Origin: Rossellomorea aquimaris
GTDB lineage: Bacteria; Bacillota; Bacilli; Bacillales; Bacillaceae_B
Length of the DNA: 64,000 bases
Direction: 5' to 3'
NCBI RefSeq assembly: GCF_008180865.1
Contig: NZ_VTEX01000001.1
Coordinates: 581,261 to 645,260 of the forward strand
The notes under the pieces are model-generated. The model was not told the origin of the DNA, searched no databases, and saw only the letters and a list, made by a program, of their open reading frames with translations. Positions 9,559-18,311 of the stretch are shown piece by piece. Made by a program: the position numbers and the translations under genes. Within the stretch, counting starts at the first letter, position 1, and the number at the start of each line of letters is the position of its first letter.

Positions 9559-10857
9559 ATGCCAGTAAATGTTATTGGAGCAGGGTTAGCTGGAAGTGAA
9601 GCTGCTTGGCAGATTGCGAAGAGGGGAATAAAGGTTAACCTTTTTGAAATGAGGCCGGTACGTCAAACACCTGCCCATCATACAGATAAATTTGCAGAGC
9701 TTGTTTGCAGTAATTCGCTTAGAGCGAATACATTAACCAATGCTGTTGGTGTATTAAAAGAGGAAATGCGGAAATTGGATTCCGTCATCATGTCAGCAGC
9801 CGATGCCTGTTCCGTTCCTGCAGGAGGAGCATTGGCCGTGGATCGTCACGAATTTGCAGCCCATGTCACAGACAAAGTGAAGAATCACCCGAATGTCACG
9901 GTATATAATGAAGAGGTTACGGATTTACCCGAAGGGATCACCATCATAGCAACAGGACCACTTACAAGTGAGAGTCTTTCAGAGAAAATCAGAAAAGTAA
10001 CGGGAGAAGAACATTTATATTTCTACGACGCAGCCGCCCCGATCATTGAGAAAGATTCCATTGATATGGACAAAGTGTATTTGAAATCCCGGTATGACAA
10101 AGGGGAAGCGGCATACTTAAATTGCCCGATGACAGAAAGTGAGTTCAATCGTTTCTACGAAGCCCTTATTTCAGCTGAAACGGTGCCTTTAAAAGAATTT
10201 GAAAAAGAAATATTCTTTGAAGGCTGTATGCCGATAGAAGTGATGGCATCCAGAGGGAAGAAAACCATGTTATTTGGTCCTTTAAAACCGGTGGGATTAG
10301 AAGACCCTAAAACAGGTAAACGACCATATGCTGTTGTCCAGTTAAGGCAAGATGATGCAGCAGGAACACTTTACAATATTGTGGGCTTCCAAACACATTT
10401 AAAGTGGGGCCCACAAAAAGAAGTGCTTCAATTAATTCCTGGACTAGAGAGTGCGGAGATTGTCCGTTTTGGGGTGATGCACAGAAATACCTTCATCAAC
10501 TCTCCCAATGTTCTTAGGGATACCTATCAACATAAAGAAAATGAGAACCTGTTTTTTGCCGGGCAAATGACTGGAGTGGAAGGTTATGTGGAATCTGCTG
10601 CCAGCGGGCTGATCGCGGGAATCAATGCAGCGAAATTGGCTATAGGTGAATCACCCGTGGTATTCCCTCATGAAACAGTGATTGGAAGTATGGCAAGATA
10701 TATTACGACGGCCAACAAGAACAACTTCCAACCGATGAATGCTAACTTCGGTCTACTCCCTGATTTGCCCAAAAAGGTCAAAGGCAAAAAAGAGCGTAAT
10801 GAGCAACACGCCAATCGGGCATTAGAAACAATTCAGAACTTTGTGAAAAAAGTGTAA
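9559..10857 (+). CDS. trmFO: FAD/folate-dependent tRNA (uracil-54-C5)-methyltransferase TrmFO
   Basis: TrmFO makes ribothymidine at position 54 of tRNA, using methylenetetrahydrofolate as carbon donor and FADH2 as reductant. The FAD-binding GAGLAGSEA motif is at residues 7-15. Family blocks [29 protein letters not shown] and [16 protein letters not shown] are all visible. At 432 residues it is about the length of the B. subtilis protein. ACAGGAGG upstream supports the ATG. It opens the trmFO-xerC-hslV-hslU-codY cluster, and xerC follows after about 60 bases. Confidence 0.97.
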   Translation: MPVNVIGAGLAGSEAAWQIAKRGIKVNLFEMRPVRQTPAHHTDKFAELVCSNSLRANTLTNAVGVLKEEMRKLDSVIMSAADACSVPAGGALAVDRHEFAAHVTDKVKNHPNVTVYNEEVTDLPEGITIIATGPLTSESLSEKIRKVTGEEHLYFYDAAAPIIEKDSIDMDKVYLKSRYDKGEAAYLNCPMTESEFNRFYEALISAETVPLKEFEKEIFFEGCMPIEVMASRGKKTMLFGPLKPVGLEDPKTGKRPYAVVQLRQDDAAGTLYNIVGFQTHLKWGPQKEVLQLIPGLESAEIVRFGVMHRNTFINSPNVLRDTYQHKENENLFFAGQMTGVEGYVESAASGLIAGINAAKLAIGESPVVFPHETVIGSMARYITTANKNNFQPMNANFGLLPDLPKKVKGKKERNEQHANRALETIQNFVKKV

Positions 10858-10918
10858 AATTCATTGCAAGGGCAGCTGGGTTGTGTTACTATTTAGTAGC
10901 CCTTGTGAGGTGTTAAAA

Positions 10919-11818
10919 ATGAAAAATCAATTATATGAACAATTACAATCCTTTACTGAATATATACAAATAGAAAAGCATTATTCTGCTCACACTTTTG
11001 AACAATATCGTCATGATATTGAAGAGTTCTACGTATTTATGAAAGAACAAGGTTTAAGTTCATTAAAAGATGTCGAGTATTCTGATGCGAGACTTTTTTT
11101 AACTAAGCTGCATGATCATGGTTTAATGAGATCTTCCATTTCAAGGAAGGTATCCAGTTTAAGAAGTTTTTATCGTTACTTAAATCGGGAAAAGCAGCTC
11201 ACCGAAAATCCATTTTCCTTTGTGAATCTTCCTAAAAAAGAACAGCGATTGCCTAAATTTTTTTATGAGGAAGAAATACAAGCATTGTTAGAAGCGTGCG
11301 GAGGAGACAAGCCTTTAGACATTCGCAACCGGGCCATCTTTGAACTTCTTTACGCTACCGGTATTCGCGTAAGTGAATGCACAAGCATACAACTGAAGGA
11401 CTTAGATTTAGGGCTTTCCACAATCCTTGTTAAAGGTAAGGGTAACAAAGAGAGATATGTACCATTTGGAAGCTTTGCCCACGATGCAATAGAACAATAC
11501 ATAACAGAGTCCCGGCCTAAGTTGATGAAAAATCAAACTCATACCCAATTGTTGGTCAATCATCGTGGAGGAGCATTAACCCAAAGAGGGATACGTCTTA
11601 TCTTAAATAAAATGATCGAAAAGGCTTCCTTGACCGGGAAAATCCATCCACATATGTTAAGACATACGTTTGCCACGCATTTACTTAATAATGGTGCCGA
11701 TTTAAGAACGGTTCAGGAACTACTTGGACACTCACAATTATCATCAACTCAAGTATATACTCATGTATCGAAGGATCAATTGAGAAAAACATATTTGGCA
11801 CATCATCCACGTGCTTAG
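10919..11818 (+). CDS. xerC: Tyrosine recombinase XerC (CodV)
   Basis: XerC acts with XerD to resolve chromosome dimers at the dif site near the terminus. The 299 residues have an N-terminal SAM-like core-binding domain and a C-terminal catalytic domain with Arg150 (ATGIRVSE), the [12 protein letters not shown] block carrying His and the second Arg, and the nucleophile Tyr280 in QVYTHV. GTGAGGTG upstream supports the ATG at 10919; a longer in-frame start at 10883 lies inside a hairpin and has no ribosome binding site. The stop codon is 20 bases before hslV. This is the B. subtilis codV-codW-codX-codY arrangement. Confidence 0.96.
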   Translation: MKNQLYEQLQSFTEYIQIEKHYSAHTFEQYRHDIEEFYVFMKEQGLSSLKDVEYSDARLFLTKLHDHGLMRSSISRKVSSLRSFYRYLNREKQLTENPFSFVNLPKKEQRLPKFFYEEEIQALLEACGGDKPLDIRNRAIFELLYATGIRVSECTSIQLKDLDLGLSTILVKGKGNKERYVPFGSFAHDAIEQYITESRPKLMKNQTHTQLLVNHRGGALTQRGIRLILNKMIEKASLTGKIHPHMLRHTFATHLLNNGADLRTVQELLGHSQLSSTQVYTHVSKDQLRKTYLAHHPRA

Positions 11819-11837
11819 AAGAGTTGGAGGTCAGGAT

Positions 11838-12380
11838 ATGGAACAATTCCACGCAACCACTATTTTTGCCGTACAGCATAAAGGCAAATGTGCGATGTCC
11901 GGGGACGGACAGGTGACATTTGGTAATACAGTTGTGATGAAGCATACAGCAAAAAAAGTACGGAAGCTATTTAATGGCAAAGTATTAGCGGGTTTTGCCG
12001 GGTCTGTTGCCGACGCATTCACATTATCAGAAAAATTCGAAGGGAAACTTCAGGAATTTAATGGGAATCTCCCTAGAGCAGCTGTTGAATTAGCGAAAGA
12101 GTGGAGAAGCGACAAGGTCTTAAGAAAGCTTGAGGCGATGTTGATTGTAATGGATGAAAATCACTTGCTGCTAATCTCCGGTACTGGTGAAGTGATTGAA
12201 CCGGACGATGGGATTTTAGCCATTGGATCAGGTGGTAATTATGCATTATCTGCGGGGAGAGCGTTAAAACAATACGCAGGTGACTATTTATCCGCCAGGG
12301 AAATCGCTCAGTCTTCCCTACAAATCGCTGCTGATATATGTGTATATACAAATAACCAAATTATTATTGAAGAGCTGTAA
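11838..12380 (+). CDS. hslV: ATP-dependent protease proteolytic subunit HslV (ClpQ/CodW)
   Basis: The proteasome-like peptidase that works with the HslU ATPase. The 180-residue protein carries [36 protein letters not shown] and [23 protein letters not shown] upstream supports the ATG at 11838. The N-terminus is [12 protein letters not shown]. HslV is an N-terminal-nucleophile enzyme, and B. subtilis CodW is reported to use the Ser that follows Met. Here the second residue is Glu, which normally blocks Met removal and cannot be a nucleophile. The Thr that aligns with E. coli Thr1 is residue 7, so a six-residue propeptide would have to be removed. Family identity is certain; activation is open. 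Confidence 0.96.
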   Translation: MEQFHATTIFAVQHKGKCAMSGDGQVTFGNTVVMKHTAKKVRKLFNGKVLAGFAGSVADAFTLSEKFEGKLQEFNGNLPRAAVELAKEWRSDKVLRKLEAMLIVMDENHLLLISGTGEVIEPDDGILAIGSGGNYALSAGRALKQYAGDYLSAREIAQSSLQIAADICVYTNNQIIIEEL

Positions 12381-12448
12381 ACATTAATCATCAGATTGAA
12401 ATTTTATATTCTTTTACACTATAGGGAAAGTAAGGAGTGTGCCATTTG

Positions 12449-13861
12449 ATGAAGAGTACTGATCACTTAACTCCAAGGCAAATTGTTGAACGTCTCGATC
12501 AATATATTGTAGGACAGAAAGATGCAAAGAGAGCGGTAGCTGTAGCATTACGAAATCGATATCGCCGTAGCCTTCTTTCTGATGTATTAAAGGATGAAGT
12601 GATTCCAAAGAACATTTTAATGATGGGACCAACCGGGGTCGGGAAAACAGAGATTGCCAGAAGGATTGCCAAGCTTGTCAGAGCTCCTTTTGTAAAAGTA
12701 GAGGCAACTAAGTTTACTGAAGTCGGCTACGTTGGACGTGATGTGGAATCAATGGTGAGGGATTTAGTCGAAACATCTGTCCGCCTGGTGAAAGAGGAGA
12801 AAATGGTAGGGGTGCGTGAAAGAGCAGCTGAAAATGCTAACCGCCGCTTAGTGGAACTTGTTGTACCATCTAAGAAAAAGGCCACTTCTTACAAAAACCC
12901 ATTTGAAATGATCTTTGGTGGTAATCAGACTCAGGGCACCTCGGATGAAGAGGAAGAAAAGCAAGAAGAGATTTCCCTTCAAGAGCAAAGGCGCAGAGTG
13001 GAAACAAGGCTTCAAAATGGTGAACTCGAAGAGGAGTTCATCACGATTGAAGTAGAAGAGCAGCAGCCTTCCATGTTCGATATGCTTCAAGGCTCCGGTA
13101 TGGAACAAATGGGCATGAATATGCAGGATGCTATGAGCAACTTTATGCCAAAGAAAAAGAAAAAACGCAAGTTAAAGGTGAAAGAAGCAAGGGTCGTTCT
13201 TACAAATGAGGAAGCTCAAAAGCTTATTGATATGGATGAAGTAACCCAGGAGGCAATCGTGCGTGCAGAACAATCAGGAATCATCTTTATCGATGAAATT
13301 GATAAAATAGCAAGCAAGAGCTCTGGCCAATCTTCAGCCGATGTTTCGAGAGAAGGGGTTCAGCGAGACATCCTTCCTATTGTAGAAGGATCTACGATTG
13401 TCACAAAGCATGGTTCAGTGAAAACAGATCACGTCCTTTTCATTGCCGCAGGTGCCTTTCACATGAGTAAACCATCCGATCTTATTCCGGAATTACAAGG
13501 ACGTTTTCCAATCAGGGTGGAACTTCAGAAGCTATCTACAGAAGACTTTGTGCGTATACTCGTTGAACCTGATAACGCAATCATTAAACAATATATTGCT
13601 TTAATGGAAACAGAAGGTATACAAATTGAATTTTCTGACGAAGCTATTCGTAGACTTGCTGAAATTGCCTATGATGTAAACCAGAACACGGATAATATAG
13701 GAGCGAGAAGACTTCATACCATTATGGAAAAACTTCTCGAGGACCTTTCCTTTGAAGCTCCGGACATTACATTGGAAACAGTTAATATCACACCTAAGTA
13801 CGTGGATGATAAATTAGGGGCCATAGCTAAGAATAAGGATCTGAGTCAGTTTATTCTATAA
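12449..13861 (+). CDS. hslU: ATP-dependent protease ATPase subunit HslU (ClpY/CodX)
   Basis: An AAA+ unfoldase that feeds substrates into HslV. The 470 residues have Walker [10 protein letters not shown], Walker [12 protein letters not shown] and the sensor-2 arginine in [10 protein letters not shown] charged insertion (about residues 135-245, with a run of Lys) corresponds to the substrate-handling I domain. The start could be ATG 12449 or the adjacent TTG 12446; the ribosome binding site AAGGAG (12432-12437) is at better distance from the TTG, and either gives a protein of B. subtilis length. It lies between hslV and codY in one operon. Confidence 0.96.
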   Translation: MKSTDHLTPRQIVERLDQYIVGQKDAKRAVAVALRNRYRRSLLSDVLKDEVIPKNILMMGPTGVGKTEIARRIAKLVRAPFVKVEATKFTEVGYVGRDVESMVRDLVETSVRLVKEEKMVGVRERAAENANRRLVELVVPSKKKATSYKNPFEMIFGGNQTQGTSDEEEEKQEEISLQEQRRRVETRLQNGELEEEFITIEVEEQQPSMFDMLQGSGMEQMGMNMQDAMSNFMPKKKKKRKLKVKEARVVLTNEEAQKLIDMDEVTQEAIVRAEQSGIIFIDEIDKIASKSSGQSSADVSREGVQRDILPIVEGSTIVTKHGSVKTDHVLFIAAGAFHMSKPSDLIPELQGRFPIRVELQKLSTEDFVRILVEPDNAIIKQYIALMETEGIQIEFSDEAIRRLAEIAYDVNQNTDNIGARRLHTIMEKLLEDLSFEAPDITLETVNITPKYVDDKLGAIAKNKDLSQFIL

Positions 13862-13957
13862 GTTTTCACCTTCGTTCTATTGGGTAAAGATAGATGAATC
13901 AATTAGAATACAAAATTTAATAATAGATACACTTAAGTTGTAGTAGGAGGAAATGTA

Positions 13958-14737
13958 ATGAATTTATTAGGTAAAACAAGAACCATTAATGCTATGCTGC
14001 AAAAAGCAGCGGGTAAACCAGTTAACTTTAAAGAAATGTCAGAAACACTTAGCAAGGTCATTGAAGCAAATGTATTCGTTGTAAGTCGCCGAGGGAAATT
14101 ACTTGGCTACGCCATTAATCAGCAAATTGAAAATGAGCGAATGAAACAAATGCTTGCAGATCGTCAATTTCCTGAGGAGTATACTCAAAACCTGTTTAAT
14201 GTTCAAGAAACTTCTCCAAACCTGGATGTTAACAGTGAATATACTGCTTTCCCTGTTGAAAATAGAGAATTCTTCAAAAATGGGCTAACGACAATCGTTC
14301 CTATTATTGGTGGAGGTGAAAGACTGGGTACATTAATTCTTGCCCGTCTTGAAGCAAGCTTCGAAGATGATGATCTGATCATGGGTGAATATGGTGCAAC
14401 TGTAGTAGGAATGGAAATTCTTCGTGAAAAAGCAGAAGAAATTGAAGTGGAAGCCAGAAGCAAGGCTGTCGTGCAAATGGCGATCAGTTCTTTATCTTAC
14501 AGTGAGCTTGAAGCGATTGAGCATATCTTTGAAGAGTTAAATGGTAATGAAGGTCTTTTGGTTGCTTCTAAAATTGCCGATAGAGTGGGAATTACCCGTT
14601 CAGTAATCGTCAATGCCCTTCGTAAATTAGAAAGTGCGGGAGTAATTGAGTCTCGTTCCCTGGGAATGAAAGGTACTTACATTAAAGTATTAAACAATAA
14701 ATTCTTAGTTGAGTTAGATAAGCTTCGTACAAATTAA
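13958..14737 (+). CDS. codY: GTP- and branched-chain-amino-acid-sensing transcriptional repressor CodY
   Basis: CodY represses stationary-phase, amino-acid-uptake, competence and motility genes when GTP and Ile/Leu/Val are plentiful. The 259 residues match the B. subtilis length exactly. The N-terminal GAF-type domain (about 1-155) binds branched-chain amino acids. The C-terminal winged helix contains [20 protein letters not shown], the recognition helix. AGGAGG upstream supports the ATG. It ends the xerC-hslVU operon at a strong terminator and lies directly upstream of the fla/che operon, which is a known CodY target in B. subtilis. Confidence 0.98.
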   Translation: MNLLGKTRTINAMLQKAAGKPVNFKEMSETLSKVIEANVFVVSRRGKLLGYAINQQIENERMKQMLADRQFPEEYTQNLFNVQETSPNLDVNSEYTAFPVENREFFKNGLTTIVPIIGGGERLGTLILARLEASFEDDDLIMGEYGATVVGMEILREKAEEIEVEARSKAVVQMAISSLSYSELEAIEHIFEELNGNEGLLVASKIADRVGITRSVIVNALRKLESAGVIESRSLGMKGTYIKVLNNKFLVELDKLRTN

Positions 14738-14744
14738 TCCAATG

Positions 14745-14780
14745 AAAAGCTGTTCCTGTTAAATGGGAACAGCTTTTTTA
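14745..14780 (+). terminator. Rho-independent terminator after codY
   Basis: AAAAGCTGTTCC (14745-14756) pairs with GGAACAGCTTTT (14766-14777) and is followed by a T run. It separates the codY operon from the fla/che operon. Confidence 0.92.
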
Positions 14781-14839
14781 TTTGGTTACCATAATACTTG
14801 CTTCTGAAGGCATCCTCCGCTTTTGTGTCATCCAGCTAC

Positions 14840-14966
14840 GGGGCTTAGAGGCTCGAGGTCATAAGCAAAGCCGACCCAAAAGGCAAGGAGCGCCTTTCAG
14901 GTCGGCTTGACTTATGCTTGTCGCCTCTGGGCAAAGCCCCTCCGCATTTGTAGTGCAAATGGGCGG
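14840..14966. repeat. Nested inverted-repeat element (Bacillaceae-type intergenic hairpin)
   Basis: GC-rich compared with its AT-rich surroundings. Nested arms: GGGGCTT/AAGCCCC (outer, 14840-14846 with 14934-14940), GAGGC/GCCTC, CATAAG/CTTATG, GCCGACC/GGTCGGC and AAAGGC/GCCTTT at the centre. Together they fold into one long hairpin of about 100 bases. A smaller hairpin CATTTG/CAAATG follows at 14942-14966. From memory, sequences of this pattern recur between genes in several Bacillaceae genomes; its function is unknown to me, and a MITE-like or structured-RNA origin are both possible. Confidence 0.75.
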
Positions 14967-15374
14967 AAATGTCTGATTGTTAAGGGAAAATAAGTCGAAT
15001 GGACTATTGGTAATCTCTCATAAGGTATTGTCATATATGGCACGAATAGTACAATAAAGTTACAACAATGTTACGACTATATTCGACATTTTGGTTGATT
15101 AAGATGACAAAGTGAGTAATATGATGCCATTCACCTCTTGGAAGGTGATGTTTTCGTGTGCAAAAGAGTGTTATAAGGTAAAAAAACCATCTTGAACTCA
15201 CTAATGTTGGATTTCATTCTTATGAAAGCGAATCGGACAGATACATTCATATGTAACATATATGTAATAAAATTAGAAAAATTCACATTAAATTGGTAAA
15301 ATTTCCTTGGTAATTAAAGGGTTAAATATAGATTAAAAGTCACGAATTCTTTGAATATCACCCTCATTCTCGAA

Positions 15375-15389
15375 AATTTACGGAATATT
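15375..15389 (+). promoter_or_regulatory. Candidate CodY box at the flgB promoter
   Basis: AATTTACGGAATATT matches the CodY consensus AATTTTCWGAAAATT at 12 of 15 positions. It ends two bases before the predicted -35 box. CodY repression of the fla/che promoter is established in B. subtilis; binding here is inferred. Confidence 0.55.
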
Positions 15390-15391
15390 CA

Positions 15392-15420
15392 TAGACACTA
15401 ATCTTGCTAAACATTACAAT
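15392..15420 (+). promoter_or_regulatory. SigA promoter of the fla/che operon
   Basis: TAGACA (15392-15397) and TACAAT (15415-15420) are separated by exactly 17 bases; each box has one mismatch to the SigA consensus. Predicted transcription would start near 15427, giving a leader of about 65 bases before flgB. No convincing SigD promoter (TAAA-N15-GCCGATAT) was found in this region. Confidence 0.7.
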
Positions 15421-15491
15421 AAATACTGTTGCATGCTAAATTTGTAAAAAATAGTAGTATCTTGTCAAAAAAACGGATAGAGGTGCCTAAA

Positions 15492-15881
15492 GTGAAATTA
15501 TTTTCCAACACTTTCACAACTCTGGAAAGAGGACTGAATTACGCCTCGTTAAATCAGAAAGTGATTTCTCAAAACATCGCCAATGTCGACACTCCAAATT
15601 ATAAAGCAAAAGAAGTAGAATTTAAGGCAATGTTAGACCAGTCAGTTCAACAACTTGATGCAAAAATGACGGATCAACGACATTTCACCTTTCACTCAAG
15701 TAGTCAACATCCAGCAGTTAAAACAAAAACAGCTTATCAATATAATCACAATGGAAATGGTGTGGATTTAGATCAGGAAATGTCAGAAATGGCTTCGAAT
15801 CAAATCTATTTTAATGCATTAACAGATCGAATGAATGGTAAGTTTAACAGTCTTCAAACCGTTGTAAGGGGTGGTAAATAA
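15492..15881 (+). CDS. flgB: Flagellar basal-body rod protein FlgB
   Basis: A proximal rod subunit exported by the flagellar type III apparatus. At 129 residues it equals B. subtilis FlgB. The rod-family N-terminal motif QNIANVDTPNYKAKEVEF and the C-terminal helix ending FNSLQTVVRGGK are present. The GTG start at 15492 follows AGAGGTG. A longer in-frame ATG at 15429 would add 21 unrelated residues and sits almost on the predicted transcription start. It is the first gene of the fla/che operon, two bases before flgC. Confidence 0.96.
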   Translation: MKLFSNTFTTLERGLNYASLNQKVISQNIANVDTPNYKAKEVEFKAMLDQSVQQLDAKMTDQRHFTFHSSSQHPAVKTKTAYQYNHNGNGVDLDQEMSEMASNQIYFNALTDRMNGKFNSLQTVVRGGK

Positions 15882-15883
15882 TC

Positions 15884-16345
15884 ATGGCGATATTTACAAG
15901 TATGAATACAACAGCATCTGCCCTTACTGTCCAACGCTTAAGAATGGATGTCATTTCATCAAACATGGCCAATGCAGACACAACCAGAGGAGAAATGGTT
16001 GGAGGAGAATGGCAGCCATATAAAAGAAAATCTGTTGTGATGGCACCAAAGGAAAATCAATTTTCATCATTTTTAAATAAAGCCATGAACACAAGGGACA
16101 ATCAAAATGTTGGAAGCGGAGTAAAAGTTTCCAGTATCGAAGAAGATGACGAAACACCATTTAAAATGGTGTACGATCCAGAACATCCTGATGCGAATGG
16201 CGAGGGGTATGTGCAGCTTCCCAATGTTGATCCATTAAGAGAAATGGTTGACCTCATATCGGCCACTCGCTCATATGAAGCAAACGTAACCGTATTTAAT
16301 GCGAATAAAGCGATGTTAATGAAATCATTGGAAATCGGTAAATAG
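15884..16345 (+). CDS. flgC: Flagellar basal-body rod protein FlgC
   Basis: The partner rod subunit of FlgB. The 153 residues begin with an N-terminal helix and SSNMANADTTR, the variant of the rod motif, and end in the conserved coiled-coil segment MVDLISATRSYEANVTVFN. A region with VVMAPKENQF and an acidic stretch lies between. The spacing of two bases to flgB and the G-rich AAGGGGTGG upstream support the ATG. It is exported and assembled between the MS-ring/FliE junction and the distal rod. Confidence 0.96.
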   Translation: MAIFTSMNTTASALTVQRLRMDVISSNMANADTTRGEMVGGEWQPYKRKSVVMAPKENQFSSFLNKAMNTRDNQNVGSGVKVSSIEEDDETPFKMVYDPEHPDANGEGYVQLPNVDPLREMVDLISATRSYEANVTVFNANKAMLMKSLEIGK

Positions 16346-16362
16346 AAAGAGGTTATAGTTCT

Positions 16363-16668
16363 ATGGCAATACATAATATAGATTCGATTAATCCTGGAGT
16401 TATTAGTCCGTCAATTGCAAAAAAAAATGTCTCTCCTTCAGAAGCTACTGAGAACTTCAGCCAGTTACTTAAACAGTCAATCGACGAAGTGAATTCTATG
16501 CAAGTTCAATCGGATCAAATGACCGAGAAGCTTGTAAGGGGAGAAAATGTTGATCTTCATCAAGTGATGATCGCCTCACAAAAGGCAAGTATCACATTAC
16601 AAACGACCATGGAAGTGCGTAACAAAGTAGTAGAAGCTTACCAAGAAATAATGAGAATGCCAATGTAG
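16363..16668 (+). CDS. fliE: Flagellar hook-basal body complex protein FliE
   Basis: FliE links the MS ring to the rod and is the first rod-type protein exported. The 101 residues include ENFSQLLKQSIDEVN and the C-terminal block LHQVMIASQKASITLQTTM, diagnostic for the family. AAGAGGT precedes the ATG. A run of nine adenines (16419-16427) lies in the N-terminal coding part and encodes Lys-Lys-Asn, so a slippage event would frameshift the protein. It sits between flgC and fliF in the operon. Confidence 0.95.
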   Translation: MAIHNIDSINPGVISPSIAKKNVSPSEATENFSQLLKQSIDEVNSMQVQSDQMTEKLVRGENVDLHQVMIASQKASITLQTTMEVRNKVVEAYQEIMRMPM

Positions 16669-16701
16669 TAGACTCATTCAGTCATGTACCGGAGGATTGT
16701 A

Positions 16702-18300
16702 ATGAATGATTCGTTTAAGAAATATACAGAACAGATAAAGTCTTATTGGGCAAGCAGAACAAAAAAACAGAAAATAGGTATGGGAGCAACCTTTCTGATT
16801 ACAGTCATTCTGATTAGTGCTGTGAGCTTCTTTGCAACAAGAACCACTCTTGTTCCCTTATACAGTAATTTATCACCTTCAGAAACCGGAACGATAAAAG
16901 AAAATCTCGATGGTAGAGGAATCCCATCGGAGATATCCGATGGTGGATCAACCATCATGGTTCCTAAAGAACAAGTAGATACATTGAAGGTTGAATTGGC
17001 TGCAGAAGGAATTCCTAACTCAGGCAGTATTGATTACTCCTTTTTTAGTCAAAATGCTGGGTTTGGTATGACTGATAATGAATTTAATGTGTTGAAGCTG
17101 GATGCGATGCAAACAGAACTTGCTCAACTCATGAAAGGAATCGAAGGAGTACAGGATGCTAAAGTCATGATCAACCTTCCAGAAAAGCAGGTATTCTTAA
17201 ATGATGACATTCAACAAGCATCAGCTTCGATTGTATTAAATACAAATCCTGGTTTCACATTTGATCAAAAGCAGATTAAATCACTTTACCATCTTGTATC
17301 CAAAAGTGTCCCTGATCTCCCTACAGAGAATATCGTCATCATGAATCAATTTTTTGAGTATTTTGACTTGGAATCTCAAAATAATACCATGGGCGGAGGC
17401 AACTTTGTTCAACAGATGGATGTTAAAAAAGAAATTGAACGCGATATACAACGTCAAGTTCAGAATATGTTAGGCACATTGATTGGATTTAACAAAGTAG
17501 TTGTATCGGTAACAACTGATATAGACTTTACCCAGGAAAACCGTGAAGAAAACATTGTTACACCTGTGGATGAAGAAAATATGGAAGGAATAGCCGTAAG
17601 CGCACAGCGTATTACTGAAACCTTCTCAGGTGAAGGGGCAAACCCGGGTGGGACACCTGGAGCCGGTGATGCTAATGAGCCGACGAACACAGGGGATACG
17701 TATGGTTCCGGTTCAGAATCAAATGGTGATTATGAACGAATGGAGGAAACGATTAACAATGAAGTCAATCGTATCCGTAAAGAGGTAGTTGAGAGCCCAT
17801 ATAAAATAAGGGATCTTGGGATTCAGGTTATGGTGGAACCGCCAAATCCTGATGAGGTTAATTCCCTGCCACAAGAAAGGGTGGATGATATCCGCCAAGT
17901 TTTATCGACTATTGTACGAACTTCCATTGATAAGGAAGCCAATCCTGAACTGACAGACGAAGCAATAGAAGACAAAGTGATCGTCTCGGTTCAACCGTTT
18001 AATGGTAAAGCCGATATGGCACCTGAAGAAAAATCTGTTCTCCCATGGTGGACCTATGTGGTCGGGGGAATCCTACTTATTGTCATTCTACTGCTGGTGT
18101 TTTTCCTGATTCGCTCTAAAAAGAAAGAAAAAATAGAAGAAATGGCATATGAAGAAACAAGGGAGCCTGTCCATATACCGGAAATTGAGCCTAAAGAAGA
18201 AACAGAAGGATCGATTCGCCGGAAACAACTTGAAAAAATGGCCAAAGAAAAGCCTGAAGAATTTGCAAAATTATTAAGGACCTGGTTATCAGAGGATTAG
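16702..18300 (+). CDS. fliF: Flagellar MS-ring protein FliF
   Basis: FliF forms the membrane ring on which the rotor and export gate are built. The 532 residues have a first membrane helix near 25-46, two ring-building domains (YscJ-type, with LVPLYSNLSP and LDAMQTELAQLMKGIEGV), a Gly/Asn/Pro-rich periplasmic linker around 310-345, a second membrane helix near 447-468 and a cytoplasmic tail that binds FliG. CGGAGG supports ATG 16702; the in-frame ATG at 16684 lies upstream of that site. A sequence resembling a SigD promoter lies inside the gene near 17991-18017. Confidence 0.97.
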   Translation: MNDSFKKYTEQIKSYWASRTKKQKIGMGATFLITVILISAVSFFATRTTLVPLYSNLSPSETGTIKENLDGRGIPSEISDGGSTIMVPKEQVDTLKVELAAEGIPNSGSIDYSFFSQNAGFGMTDNEFNVLKLDAMQTELAQLMKGIEGVQDAKVMINLPEKQVFLNDDIQQASASIVLNTNPGFTFDQKQIKSLYHLVSKSVPDLPTENIVIMNQFFEYFDLESQNNTMGGGNFVQQMDVKKEIERDIQRQVQNMLGTLIGFNKVVVSVTTDIDFTQENREENIVTPVDEENMEGIAVSAQRITETFSGEGANPGGTPGAGDANEPTNTGDTYGSGSESNGDYERMEETINNEVNRIRKEVVESPYKIRDLGIQVMVEPPNPDEVNSLPQERVDDIRQVLSTIVRTSIDKEANPELTDEAIEDKVIVSVQPFNGKADMAPEEKSVLPWWTYVVGGILLIVILLLVFFLIRSKKKEKIEEMAYEETREPVHIPEIEPKEETEGSIRRKQLEKMAKEKPEEFAKLLRTWLSED

Positions 18301-18311
18301 GAGGGATGAAT

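Larger units (their letters stand above)
14781..15491. other. codY-flgB intergenic region
   Basis: About 700 bases without a supported gene. It contains a large GC-rich nested hairpin repeat (14840-14940), a second small hairpin (14942-14966), roughly 400 AT-rich bases with nothing I can name, then a CodY-box-like site and the flgB promoter. Confidence 0.7.

Noticed and set aside
15140..15340. Search for a SigD promoter or further promoters in the distal flgB upstream region
   Set aside because: Several AT-rich partial matches exist, but none has both boxes at acceptable spacing; the SigA-type pair at 15392-15420 is clearly better.
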